From Flammeovirgaceae bacterium (GTDB lineage: Bacteria > Bacteroidota > Bacteroidia > Cytophagales > Cyclobacteriaceae), in the NCBI GenBank assembly GCA_021298015.1, contig JAJTGY010000033.1, forward strand, positions 1-46,324: 46,324 nucleotides of DNA, read 5' to 3'. The translations under genes were made by a program, and so were the position numbers. This document shows, piece after piece, positions 8,663 through 15,924 of the stretch; the first letter of the stretch is position 1, and each line of letters starts with the position of its first letter. The notes beneath the pieces are model-generated. The model had not been told where the DNA came from. It saw only the letters and a program-made list of their open reading frames with translations, and searched no databases.

Positions 8663-9147
8663 TAGTATTCACGTACCGTCAGCAGGTCATAACACTCCCG
8701 CAGCAATTGCTGGTTGGTTTTGCCGTACTGCGGGTGCACAAAGTCCGGGGCAATTTCCGCCAACGGCACCAGCGTAAAACGTCTGTCGGGGATGCCCGGG
8801 TGAGGCAGCATCAGGCGGGCGGTTTGCACTACGTCCTGGCCGTAGTACAAAATATCCAGGTCAATGGTGCGGGGCGCCCACCGCTCGCTTCGCTCGCGGC
8901 CCATCTGGCGCTCAATGTCCATCAGGGTTTCCAACAACGTTTCCGGGGCCAGGTCGGTTTCCACTTCCACCACCTGATTGAGAAATTCGGGCTGGTCGGT
9001 TTTCCCCCAGGCCTCTGTACGGTAGACGGCCGATGTGTTCAGGATCGGGCCTGCGGCCGCGCGGATCGCCTCCCGCGCTGAGGCCAGGTTGGCCGGCCGA
9101 TCGCCCAGATTGCTTCCCAACAGTAAATAGATATTTTTGCGCCCCAT
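8659..9147 (-). CDS. folK: 2-amino-4-hydroxy-6-hydroxymethyldihydropteridine pyrophosphokinase
   Basis: HPPK transfers pyrophosphate from ATP to 6-hydroxymethyl-dihydropterin in folate synthesis. The 162-residue protein starts MGRKNIYLLLGSNLGDR, has YRTEAWGKTDQPEFLNQVVE for pterin binding, and the catalytic RWAPRTIDLDILYYG (family RxxDxDI/L) and LPHPGIPDRRFTLVPLAEI motifs. I set the start at ATG 9147; the frame stays open upstream to 9453, but that part is antisense to sppA and lies before the family's first residues. It converges on fabD with overlapping stop codons (CTAG). Confidence 0.93.
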   Translation of the reverse strand: MGRKNIYLLLGSNLGDRPANLASAREAIRAAAGPILNTSAVYRTEAWGKTDQPEFLNQVVEVETDLAPETLLETLMDIERQMGRERSERWAPRTIDLDILYYGQDVVQTARLMLPHPGIPDRRFTLVPLAEIAPDFVHPQYGKTNQQLLRECYDLLTVREYY

Positions 9148-9196
9148 AGCAAACTCGCAGCCCCCTGGCCGCGTTTGAAAAGCAAGTATACAACAC

Positions 9197-10969
9197 ATGA
9201 ACTTCTTAAAGACCTTTTTTGCCTCCTGTTTGGGCTCCCTTCTTGCCCTTTTCTTATTTTTCATCATTGGTATCTTCCTGGTAGCCGGCATTATCGGTGC
9301 TGCCATGTCGGGGGGCGATGAGTCGCTCACGACCATTAGCGACAATTCCGTTTTTCGACTGGAGCTTAACGTGCCCATCACCGAATTGGAGGTCGAGGAC
9401 CCATTCGAAGGCTTGCCCCTTCCGGGTATTGAATCCGGCTCCATCGGGCTCATTCAACTCAAACAGGCAATCGATCATGCGGCCTCCGATCCCAAAATCA
9501 AAGGCATTTACCTCGATGTGAGCTTTTTTATGGGGGGCTATGCCACGGCCCGCGAAATCCGCCAATCGCTGGAGGAGTTTAAGGCTACCGGCAAATGGGT
9601 GATTGCTTACAGCGAAATGATGTCGGAGTCCTCGTATTACATTGCCTCGGCTGCAGACAAAGTTTTCCTGAATCCCGAAGGTGATCTGGAGTTTAATGGC
9701 CTCTCGGTTGAAATCGGATTTTTCAAACAGTTGTTCGACAAGCTGGAGATAAAACCCGAGGTGTTTCGGGTGGGCGATTTTAAGAGCGCGGTCGAGCCGT
9801 TCCTGCTTGATAAAATGAGCGATGAGAACCGCCTTCAACTGAATGCCCTTCTCGGCTCCATGTATGGTACCCTGCTGTCGGATATTGCAGCCTCGCGCCA
9901 GCGTGAAGCAGCCGATCTTCGGGCTATAGCCGACAAAGCGTTGGTAACCAGCGCCCGCCAGGCGCGCGAGCATGGGCTGGTGGATTCCCTGATGTACTAT
10001 GACCAGGTGGAGGACTACCTGCGCGATAAACTGGGGTTGGCGGAGGACAAGAAAATTACGTTTGCCCGGTATGGCAAATACCGCAAGAGTTTCGCCACCG
10101 CTTCCAAATCCAAAAATGAAATTGCTGTGATTGTAGCCGATGGCGACATTCTGCCGGGCGAAGCGCAACCCGGTGTTGTTGGGTCCGAGACCTTTGCCGA
10201 ACAACTGCGCAAAGCGAGGAAGAACGATAATGTAAAGGCGATCGTCCTGCGCATCAACTCACCCGGTGGCAGTTCGCTGGCCAGCGATGTGATGTGGCGC
10301 GAAATTGTATTGGCCTCGGAAGAAAAACCGGTGATCGCCTCGATGGGCGATTATGCGGCAAGTGGCGGTTACTACCTGGCCATGGCTTGCGATACCATTG
10401 TAACACAGCCCAACACCATTACCGGGTCGATTGGTGTCTTTAGTATCTTATACGATGCCAGTGATTTCCTGAAAAATAAACTCGGTATCACATTCGATGA
10501 GGTGCGCACCGGACAGACAGCCGACCTGATCACTTTTACGCGGCCACTGAATGCCCAGGAACGTAACATCTGGCAAAACCGGACCAACGAAATTTATGAG
10601 ATGTTCACCACCAAGGCGGCCCAGGGGCGGGGTATGGCGGTAGAAGACATAAAAGACATCGCCTCGGGCCGGGTGTGGTCGGGCAAACAGGCGTTAGTTA
10701 ACGGGTTAGCCGATGTGGAGGGTGGTTTGGCCGATGCGTTGACGCTGGCAGCCGGGCAGGCCGGGCTGGGCAATGATTATAAGGTCAAATATTATCCTAA
10801 ACCAAAGACATTTCTGGAGCTTTGGCTGTCCAATATGGAGGAGACGGCCGCGGAGAGGGCCATGCGCGAGAAGCTGGGATCGGCCTACCCGTTATACCGG
10901 GAGTGGCAGCAACTGGAAAAGCTTAAGGGTAACCAGGCGCGGCTGCCGTTCAGGTTTAGGGTGATGTAA
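9197..10969 (+). CDS. sppA: signal peptide peptidase SppA, 67K type
   Basis: A membrane-anchored serine protease that degrades signal peptides left in the membrane. The 590-residue product has an N-terminal transmembrane helix (about residues 8-36) and two tandem S49 domains, as in E. coli SppA. The catalytic lysine is Lys196 in RVGDFKSAVEPF (first domain) and the nucleophile is Ser389 in GDYAASGGYYLA (second domain), at the expected spacing. It starts 49 bases from folK, divergently. Confidence 0.93.
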   Translation: MNFLKTFFASCLGSLLALFLFFIIGIFLVAGIIGAAMSGGDESLTTISDNSVFRLELNVPITELEVEDPFEGLPLPGIESGSIGLIQLKQAIDHAASDPKIKGIYLDVSFFMGGYATAREIRQSLEEFKATGKWVIAYSEMMSESSYYIASAADKVFLNPEGDLEFNGLSVEIGFFKQLFDKLEIKPEVFRVGDFKSAVEPFLLDKMSDENRLQLNALLGSMYGTLLSDIAASRQREAADLRAIADKALVTSARQAREHGLVDSLMYYDQVEDYLRDKLGLAEDKKITFARYGKYRKSFATASKSKNEIAVIVADGDILPGEAQPGVVGSETFAEQLRKARKNDNVKAIVLRINSPGGSSLASDVMWREIVLASEEKPVIASMGDYAASGGYYLAMACDTIVTQPNTITGSIGVFSILYDASDFLKNKLGITFDEVRTGQTADLITFTRPLNAQERNIWQNRTNEIYEMFTTKAAQGRGMAVEDIKDIASGRVWSGKQALVNGLADVEGGLADALTLAAGQAGLGNDYKVKYYPKPKTFLELWLSNMEETAAERAMREKLGSAYPLYREWQQLEKLKGNQARLPFRFRVM

Positions 10970-10980
10970 GGTTTTTCGAA

Positions 10981-11035
10981 AAAATGTAAAAAAGCAGTGC
11001 GGTAATGAAGAGTTACTCCATTCACGGCACTGCTT
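10981..11035 (-). terminator. intrinsic terminator of the small exported-protein unit
   Basis: Perfect 9-base arms AAGCAGTGC (10992-11000) and GCACTGCTT (11027-11035), extended inward by several more pairs with one mismatch and one bulge. On the minus strand the hairpin is followed by TTTTTTACATTTTTT. It therefore ends minus-strand transcription coming from 11351; sppA on the plus strand would meet the hairpin without a T-run after it. Confidence 0.75.
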
Positions 11036-11053
11036 AAAGCGAAGAAAATTATC

Positions 11054-11205
11054 TTATAGGCTTACTTTCTCAACAGCGAATCCACCAGTTGAGGATTCAA
11101 ATGTCGAAGCCGTTGTGACAGCCGCTTTTTTGCTATTGTTGTTTAAGCTGAAGGATATTAACTAATCGATAATCCCAATAGCGCGACTGCGAATAGCTTT
11201 TTTAT
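11054..11205 (-). pseudogene. decayed small exported peptide gene
   Basis: On the minus strand from 11205 the frame reads KKLFAVALLGLSIS, a textbook signal-peptide core, but its first codon is ATA instead of ATG and it stops at once (TAA). In a second frame, reached by adding one base, the text continues FSLNNNSKKAAVTTASTF and ends GGFAVEKVSL before a stop at 11054-11056; that frame has no start codon of its own. Joined, they would be a secreted peptide of about 50 residues. It shares a VEKV sequence near its C-terminus with the intact lipoprotein just upstream. Two lesions (start codon, frame) argue for a pseudogene; chance remains possible. Confidence 0.4.
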
Positions 11206-11231
11206 TGTTTGATGTGATTGAGGTGAAAAAT

Positions 11232-11351
11232 TTATCTAACAACTTTCTCTACTTCAATTCCGTTGTTAGGCTTTACCTCTTCATCGCTGCAAGCAGTGAA
11301 CGTAACAGCACAAACAAGAACAATGGCGATTAGGGAGAATAACTTTTTCAT
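11232..11351 (-). CDS. very small lipoprotein (39 aa)
   Basis: ATG at 11351 opens a 39-residue product: signal peptide MKKLFSLIAIVLVCAVTFTA, lipobox with Cys21 (TFTAC), then an acidic mature tail of only 19 residues (CSDEEVKPNNG, ending IEVEKVVR). The Asp/Glu directly after the Cys resembles the lipoprotein export signals that send lipoproteins to the cell surface in Bacteroidota. It lies alone on the minus strand between sppA and the histidine kinase, with its own terminator at 10981-11035, and diverges from the kinase gene. Function unknown; reality is supported by the signal peptide, lipobox and transcription-unit layout. Confidence 0.65.
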   Translation of the reverse strand: MKKLFSLIAIVLVCAVTFTACSDEEVKPNNGIEVEKVVR

Positions 11352-11362
11352 GGCTTTTTTGA

Positions 11363-11393
11363 TTTGGTTTATTGATTGCTTTTCTTATGTTTG
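11363..11393 (+). promoter_or_regulatory. promoter of the TPR-histidine kinase gene
   Basis: TTTG (11363-11366), 19-nt spacer, TATGTTTG (11386-11393): exact -33/-7 consensus. The predicted transcript start is near 11400, which makes the most upstream possible start (TTG 11398) unlikely. Confidence 0.7.
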
Positions 11394-11478
11394 ACAATTG
11401 CCGTTTTCAGCAATTAACAACTCAAAGTTGAAGTTGATTCGAAAACTTAGCCATGTAAGTTTTTTCAAAAAATTACTC

Positions 11479-13653
11479 GTGTACCTAAAAATTCGATCTT
11501 TTTGGCTTTTTGTGGCTATTCAGGCCCTGGCTTGGCATGTCCAAGGGCAAGGGCAACGGCTCAGCCCTATTGATTCTATCAAAAAGGTTATCGCTCAGAC
11601 GACTCATCAAGATCTTTCAGCGCTCCACTATAACCTTGGATTTGAGTATTATCTTATTGGTGATTTTGATCGCGCTCTGGAGTCCCTTGACATCGCCCGG
11701 ATTATCTCACTGAAAGCCGGGGACAGCCTGTACTTTGTCAAGGCAGGAAGGCTTTCAGGTCAAATTTTCCGGAGGCAAAACAAACTCAATAAATCTGTGT
11801 CTTCCTCGCAGGCAGTTGTGCCTGTTGCTCTCCGTAATTCGTCAAACCCGAGTTTCAACCAGGAGTTAGAGTTCTTGTACAATAGCCTTGGAATCGCTTA
11901 CACATTTCTTGCTCAATACGATAGCGCCCTCGACAATCACTTTAAGTGTCTTGTTCTTCGCGAGGCCCGGGGCGATAATTATGACATTAGCATTTCATTA
12001 AACAATATTGGGCTTCTGTACTATAAAATTAAGAGTTATCCGAAGGCTCTCGAGTTTTATGAGAAATCGCTTCGAGAACTCGAAAAAGGAACCAATCAGG
12101 ATTTCAAAGCTTCTTTACTTGTCAACCTGGGACTTTGTCACAGCAAGTTGAAAGAATATGACCTAGCAAAAAGTTATATCGAGGATGGACTCACTAGTTG
12201 TGCCGGCCAGTGCGACCCTCAACTCGAGATTGAGGGAAACATGGGATTAGGTTTCTCATTTTTTCAATTGGGAAACTATCAGAGCGCCCGTGAACATTTT
12301 CTGAAGTCGTACACATTTTCGAAAACATCGAATAATCCCCGTTTTGAACTTGAGAGTCTAGTCTATCTGATCACCGTTGAGAATCGCGACCGTAATTTTG
12401 AAATGGCAGGCAAGTACCTTTTCGAGGCAGAAGCTTTGTCGCAAGGCTCTGAATACAGTTCGTTGCGTTCTGATGTGTATAAGGAATATGCGAGGTATTT
12501 CAATGAATTAGACGAGTTTGAGAAAGCAGCGCATTATCAAAAAAAGTATATCGAACATTCGGAGGCAATATTCAACGAACGACTGCTGGAGTCAATTTCC
12601 AAAATCGAAACCGACTTCGATCAACGCGAAAACATGCGAACCATTCGCGAAAAGGAGTTGGCCCTCGATCAATCGCGTAAGCTGAATTTCGCCATTGCCG
12701 GGCTATTTCTGCTGGCGGGTGCGCTGGCCGTGGCCATGTTCCTCTCCAACCGCATTGTGCGCAGGGTGAACGTGGCGCTAGGCGAAGCCCGCAATCAACT
12801 GGAAATACAAAACACGGAGCTGGACAAACTGGTGGAGGCGCGTACAGAGGAACTCAACCGCTCCAATGCTTCGTTGCGCAAAGCCATGGCCGAACTGGAT
12901 CACTTCATCTACAAAACCTCGCACGATATTCTCGGGCCGCTGGCTACGCTCAAGGGCATAACGGGTTTGGCCCTAATGGACGTTAAAGAACCTCTCGCCC
13001 GCGATTATTTCGAAAAGCTTGATATAACGGCTGCAAAGCTTAACTCTGTACTCACGCGGCTGATGATCGTCAACCAGATCAATAACGCCCTGCTGGTGCC
13101 CGTTAAGGTGAATGTTTCTCAGATCATCGAAAGTGTGCTCGTGCTGCAACGGAAAGAAGGAATCCCGGCCCGCATGAACGTTTCCACCTTTGTGCCACCC
13201 GATGTGGAAGTCAACTCCGAACCCCAGTTGCTCAGCATTGTGCTCGAGAACCTGATCGGTAACGCCATTAAGTACTACAACCAGAGTGAGCGGGTTGATC
13301 CTTTTGTTAAAATCACGGCCGTGGTCATCAATAAGCAATTGCTTGTGGAGGTGCTGGACAACGGCATTGGCATCAGCGAGGAAATGAAACACGAGGTGTT
13401 CAAAATGTTTACCCGCGCCTCCGAACGGTCGGATACCGGTGGTGTGGGCCTCTACCTGTCGCAGCAGGCGGCCGACAAACTGGGTGGCAGCATTTCATTT
13501 GAAACAACACCCGAAAAGTATACGCGGTTCACGGCTGTAATTCCGGCCGACTTGCAGAAGGTGATTGACAGCCGGCAGGGTGGAAAACCGGCTGGTGCCG
13601 CCCCGGCCAAGCTTTTGAAAACTTCTCCGGATGCCAGCCGCAAGGCTTCATAA
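11479..13653 (+). CDS. TPR-containing membrane sensor histidine kinase
   Basis: An orphan sensor kinase of about 724 residues. I place the start at GTG 11479, which directly begins a signal peptide (YLKIRSFWLFVAIQALAWHV); in-frame TTG codons at 11398 and 11428 are alternatives. Then come about nine TPR-like repeats (periplasmic), a transmembrane helix (LNFAIAGLFLLAGALAVAMF), a coiled coil, the HisKA H-box (HFIYKTSHDILGPL, His codon near 12922), and the ATPase domain with N-box ENLIGNAIKYY, G1 VEVLDNGIGIS and G2 TGGVGLYLSQQ. All catalytic motifs are present. No response regulator is nearby. Base composition changes abruptly near 12,590, between the TPR part and the kinase part. Confidence 0.88.
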   Translation: MYLKIRSFWLFVAIQALAWHVQGQGQRLSPIDSIKKVIAQTTHQDLSALHYNLGFEYYLIGDFDRALESLDIARIISLKAGDSLYFVKAGRLSGQIFRRQNKLNKSVSSSQAVVPVALRNSSNPSFNQELEFLYNSLGIAYTFLAQYDSALDNHFKCLVLREARGDNYDISISLNNIGLLYYKIKSYPKALEFYEKSLRELEKGTNQDFKASLLVNLGLCHSKLKEYDLAKSYIEDGLTSCAGQCDPQLEIEGNMGLGFSFFQLGNYQSAREHFLKSYTFSKTSNNPRFELESLVYLITVENRDRNFEMAGKYLFEAEALSQGSEYSSLRSDVYKEYARYFNELDEFEKAAHYQKKYIEHSEAIFNERLLESISKIETDFDQRENMRTIREKELALDQSRKLNFAIAGLFLLAGALAVAMFLSNRIVRRVNVALGEARNQLEIQNTELDKLVEARTEELNRSNASLRKAMAELDHFIYKTSHDILGPLATLKGITGLALMDVKEPLARDYFEKLDITAAKLNSVLTRLMIVNQINNALLVPVKVNVSQIIESVLVLQRKEGIPARMNVSTFVPPDVEVNSEPQLLSIVLENLIGNAIKYYNQSERVDPFVKITAVVINKQLLVEVLDNGIGISEEMKHEVFKMFTRASERSDTGGVGLYLSQQAADKLGGSISFETTPEKYTRFTAVIPADLQKVIDSRQGGKPAGAAPAKLLKTSPDASRKAS

Positions 13654-13699
13654 TTGAGGCTGTTTTGCCATCTTTGCGCCCTGTTCTCGGGCTTTGCGC

Positions 13700-15793
13700 A
13701 TGAGTAAAAAGGATTTTAAACGAACTACGGTAACCGCGGCATTGCCCTATGCCAACGGCCCGCTCCACATTGGCCACCTGGCCGGTGCGTACCTGCCGGC
13801 CGATACCTACGTTAGGTACCTGCGGCTGAAGGGTGAGGATGTAGCCTTTGTCTGCGGATCCGATGAGCATGGCGTGGCCATCACGCTGGGCGCCAAAAAG
13901 GAGGGCGTAACTCCGCAGGCCTTTGTGGATAAGTACCATGCTTTGATGAAGCAGGCCTTCGCTGATTTTGGTATCTCGTTCGATATCTATTCGCGCACAT
14001 CTTCGGCTATCCACCGCGAAACCTCCCAGGATTTCTTCCGCAAAATTGACGCGCAGAAACTTTTTGTCGAGGACACGTCTGACCAGTTTTACGATGAGCA
14101 GGAGGGTATCTTTTTGGCCGACCGCTACATTGTTGGCACCTGCCCCAACTGCGGGCACGATCGCGCCTATGGCGACCAGTGCGAAAAGTGCGGAACCAGC
14201 CTAAGCCCGCGGCAACTGATCAATCCGCGCTCGGCCGTATCCGGTAATGCCCCGGTGCTCAAGCCAACTAAGCATTGGTATTTCCCGCTCGATCGCTTCG
14301 AAGGGTGGTTAAAAGAATGGTTAGTGGAAGGTCACCGGCACGATTGGAAGACGAACGTGTACGGCCAGTGCAAGTCGTGGCTGGAGCAAGGATTACAACC
14401 CCGTTCCATTACACGCGATCTGGATTGGGGTATACCCGTGCCGCGCGAGGATGCCAAAGGTAAAGTGCTGTACGTGTGGTTCGATGCACCCATTGGTTAC
14501 ATCAGTGCCACCAAGGAACTGAAGGGAGCCGACTGGGAGAAATACTGGAAAGATCCCGACACGCGGCTTGTCCACTTCATTGGCAAAGACAACATCGTTT
14601 TTCATTGCATCATCTTTCCGGCCATGCTCAAAGCCGAGGGCTCGTTTATTTTGCCCGACAATGTGCCGGCTAACGAGTTTTTGAACCTCGAAGGAGATAA
14701 GATTTCAACTTCGCGCAACCATGCCGTTTGGCTGCACGAGTACCTGCGCGATTTTCCCGGGCGAAGGGACGAGTTGCGCTATGTACTCACCTCCATTTCA
14801 CCCGAAACCAAAGATGCCGACTTCACCTGGAAGGATTACCAGCAGAAAGTGAACAGTGAGCTGGTGGCGATACTCGGCAATTTTGTGAACCGCGTGATGG
14901 TGCTCACCCACAAGTATTTTGAAGGCCGCGTGCCTCCGGCCGAGGAGTTGAAAGGAACCACCGACAAGCGCAAAAAAGTGCTGGCGGTTTACCATCAGGC
15001 TCACCGCGATCTCGATCAAAGTGTGGCTGCGCTGATCGATAGCCTGGAAAACTTCCGCTTCCGCGAGGCGCAGTTTCAGCTCATGAACATGGCGCGCACG
15101 GGCAATAAATTCCTGGCCGATACCGAGCCGTGGAAGCTCGCGAAAGAGGATATGGAAGCGGTGGGCGCCATTCTCAACTACGCGCTGATGGTGGTGGGCA
15201 ATCTGGCCATTGCATCCGCGCCCTTCCTGCCCGATGGTAGCGAAGCCATCCGGCAGCAGTTGGGTGTTGATCTCACTACCGCCAGCCGTCAATTCTGGAC
15301 AGGCAAGAAATTAGTAGAACCTGTGCCGGCCGGCCATCAGCTGGGCCAGCCGGTGTTGTTGTATGAGAATGTGGAAGATGCCGACATCCAGCCGCAACTG
15401 GAGCGGCTGCAAAAACCTAAAGGGACAAACGTGGAAGCAACCGCCAACTCCGTTAAACCGCTGAAGCCTACTGTGACCATCGATGACTTCGGGAAGCTGG
15501 ACATCCGCATTGGTACGGTGACGGCAGCCGAGAAAATGGAAAAATCCGACAAGCTGCTAAAACTCACCGTCAACAGCGGGCTGGACCAGCGCACCATTCT
15601 CAGTGGTATCGCGAAGCAGTACACCCCCGAGCAGATGGTGGGCAAGCAGGTGACGTTTATTGCCAACCTGGCCCCGCGCAAGATGATGGGTATCGAGTCG
15701 CAGGGTATGATTCTGATGGCTGAAGATCAGGACGGCAAGTTGCGGTTGCTGCAACCCAATGAAGCGGTGAACCCGGGCGCGAGTGTGAGTTGA
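13700..15793 (+). CDS. metG: methionine--tRNA ligase with C-terminal tRNA-binding domain
   Basis: MetRS charges tRNA-Met and initiator tRNA. The product is about 697 residues: HIGH motif ([11 protein letters not shown]) near residue 24, a zinc knuckle [18 protein letters not shown] near 155, the KMSKS-equivalent KISTS in [10 protein letters not shown], an alpha-helical anticodon domain, and a C-terminal EMAP/Trbp111-like OB fold ([14 protein letters not shown], then [18 protein letters not shown]) that dimerises and binds tRNA. I use ATG 13700 rather than TTG 13694. Confidence 0.96.
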   Translation: MSKKDFKRTTVTAALPYANGPLHIGHLAGAYLPADTYVRYLRLKGEDVAFVCGSDEHGVAITLGAKKEGVTPQAFVDKYHALMKQAFADFGISFDIYSRTSSAIHRETSQDFFRKIDAQKLFVEDTSDQFYDEQEGIFLADRYIVGTCPNCGHDRAYGDQCEKCGTSLSPRQLINPRSAVSGNAPVLKPTKHWYFPLDRFEGWLKEWLVEGHRHDWKTNVYGQCKSWLEQGLQPRSITRDLDWGIPVPREDAKGKVLYVWFDAPIGYISATKELKGADWEKYWKDPDTRLVHFIGKDNIVFHCIIFPAMLKAEGSFILPDNVPANEFLNLEGDKISTSRNHAVWLHEYLRDFPGRRDELRYVLTSISPETKDADFTWKDYQQKVNSELVAILGNFVNRVMVLTHKYFEGRVPPAEELKGTTDKRKKVLAVYHQAHRDLDQSVAALIDSLENFRFREAQFQLMNMARTGNKFLADTEPWKLAKEDMEAVGAILNYALMVVGNLAIASAPFLPDGSEAIRQQLGVDLTTASRQFWTGKKLVEPVPAGHQLGQPVLLYENVEDADIQPQLERLQKPKGTNVEATANSVKPLKPTVTIDDFGKLDIRIGTVTAAEKMEKSDKLLKLTVNSGLDQRTILSGIAKQYTPEQMVGKQVTFIANLAPRKMMGIESQGMILMAEDQDGKLRLLQPNEAVNPGASVS

Positions 15794-15924
15794 GGGGTGG
15801 TTGGTTAGTTGGGCGGCTACGGGCCTTTACGGGGTTCGCTGCGCTCCGTGGCCCGGTGGGCCACCACGCCCTCCAAGCCCCTGCCGCTCAGTTTAGGCGG
15901 TGAGCTGTCGCAGCTCCAACGGCT
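15794..15924. other. convergent intergenic region with strong GC hairpin (15848-15864)
   Basis: Between the converging metG and the restriction gene lies a GC-rich stretch. GTGGCCC-GGT-GGGCCAC at 15848-15864 is a perfect 7-base stem with a 3-base loop. No T-run follows on either strand, so it is at best a weak or factor-assisted terminator. No gene is seen here. Confidence 0.45.

Noticed and set aside
8662-9453. Longer minus-strand reading of folK from 9453
   Set aside because: The extra 102 residues are Lys/Arg/Met-rich, antisense to sppA, and precede the point where HPPK proteins start; ATG 9147 gives the normal length.
9254-10204. 316-codon minus-strand frame opposite sppA
   Set aside because: It is antisense to an intact SppA with all catalytic residues and shows no domain.
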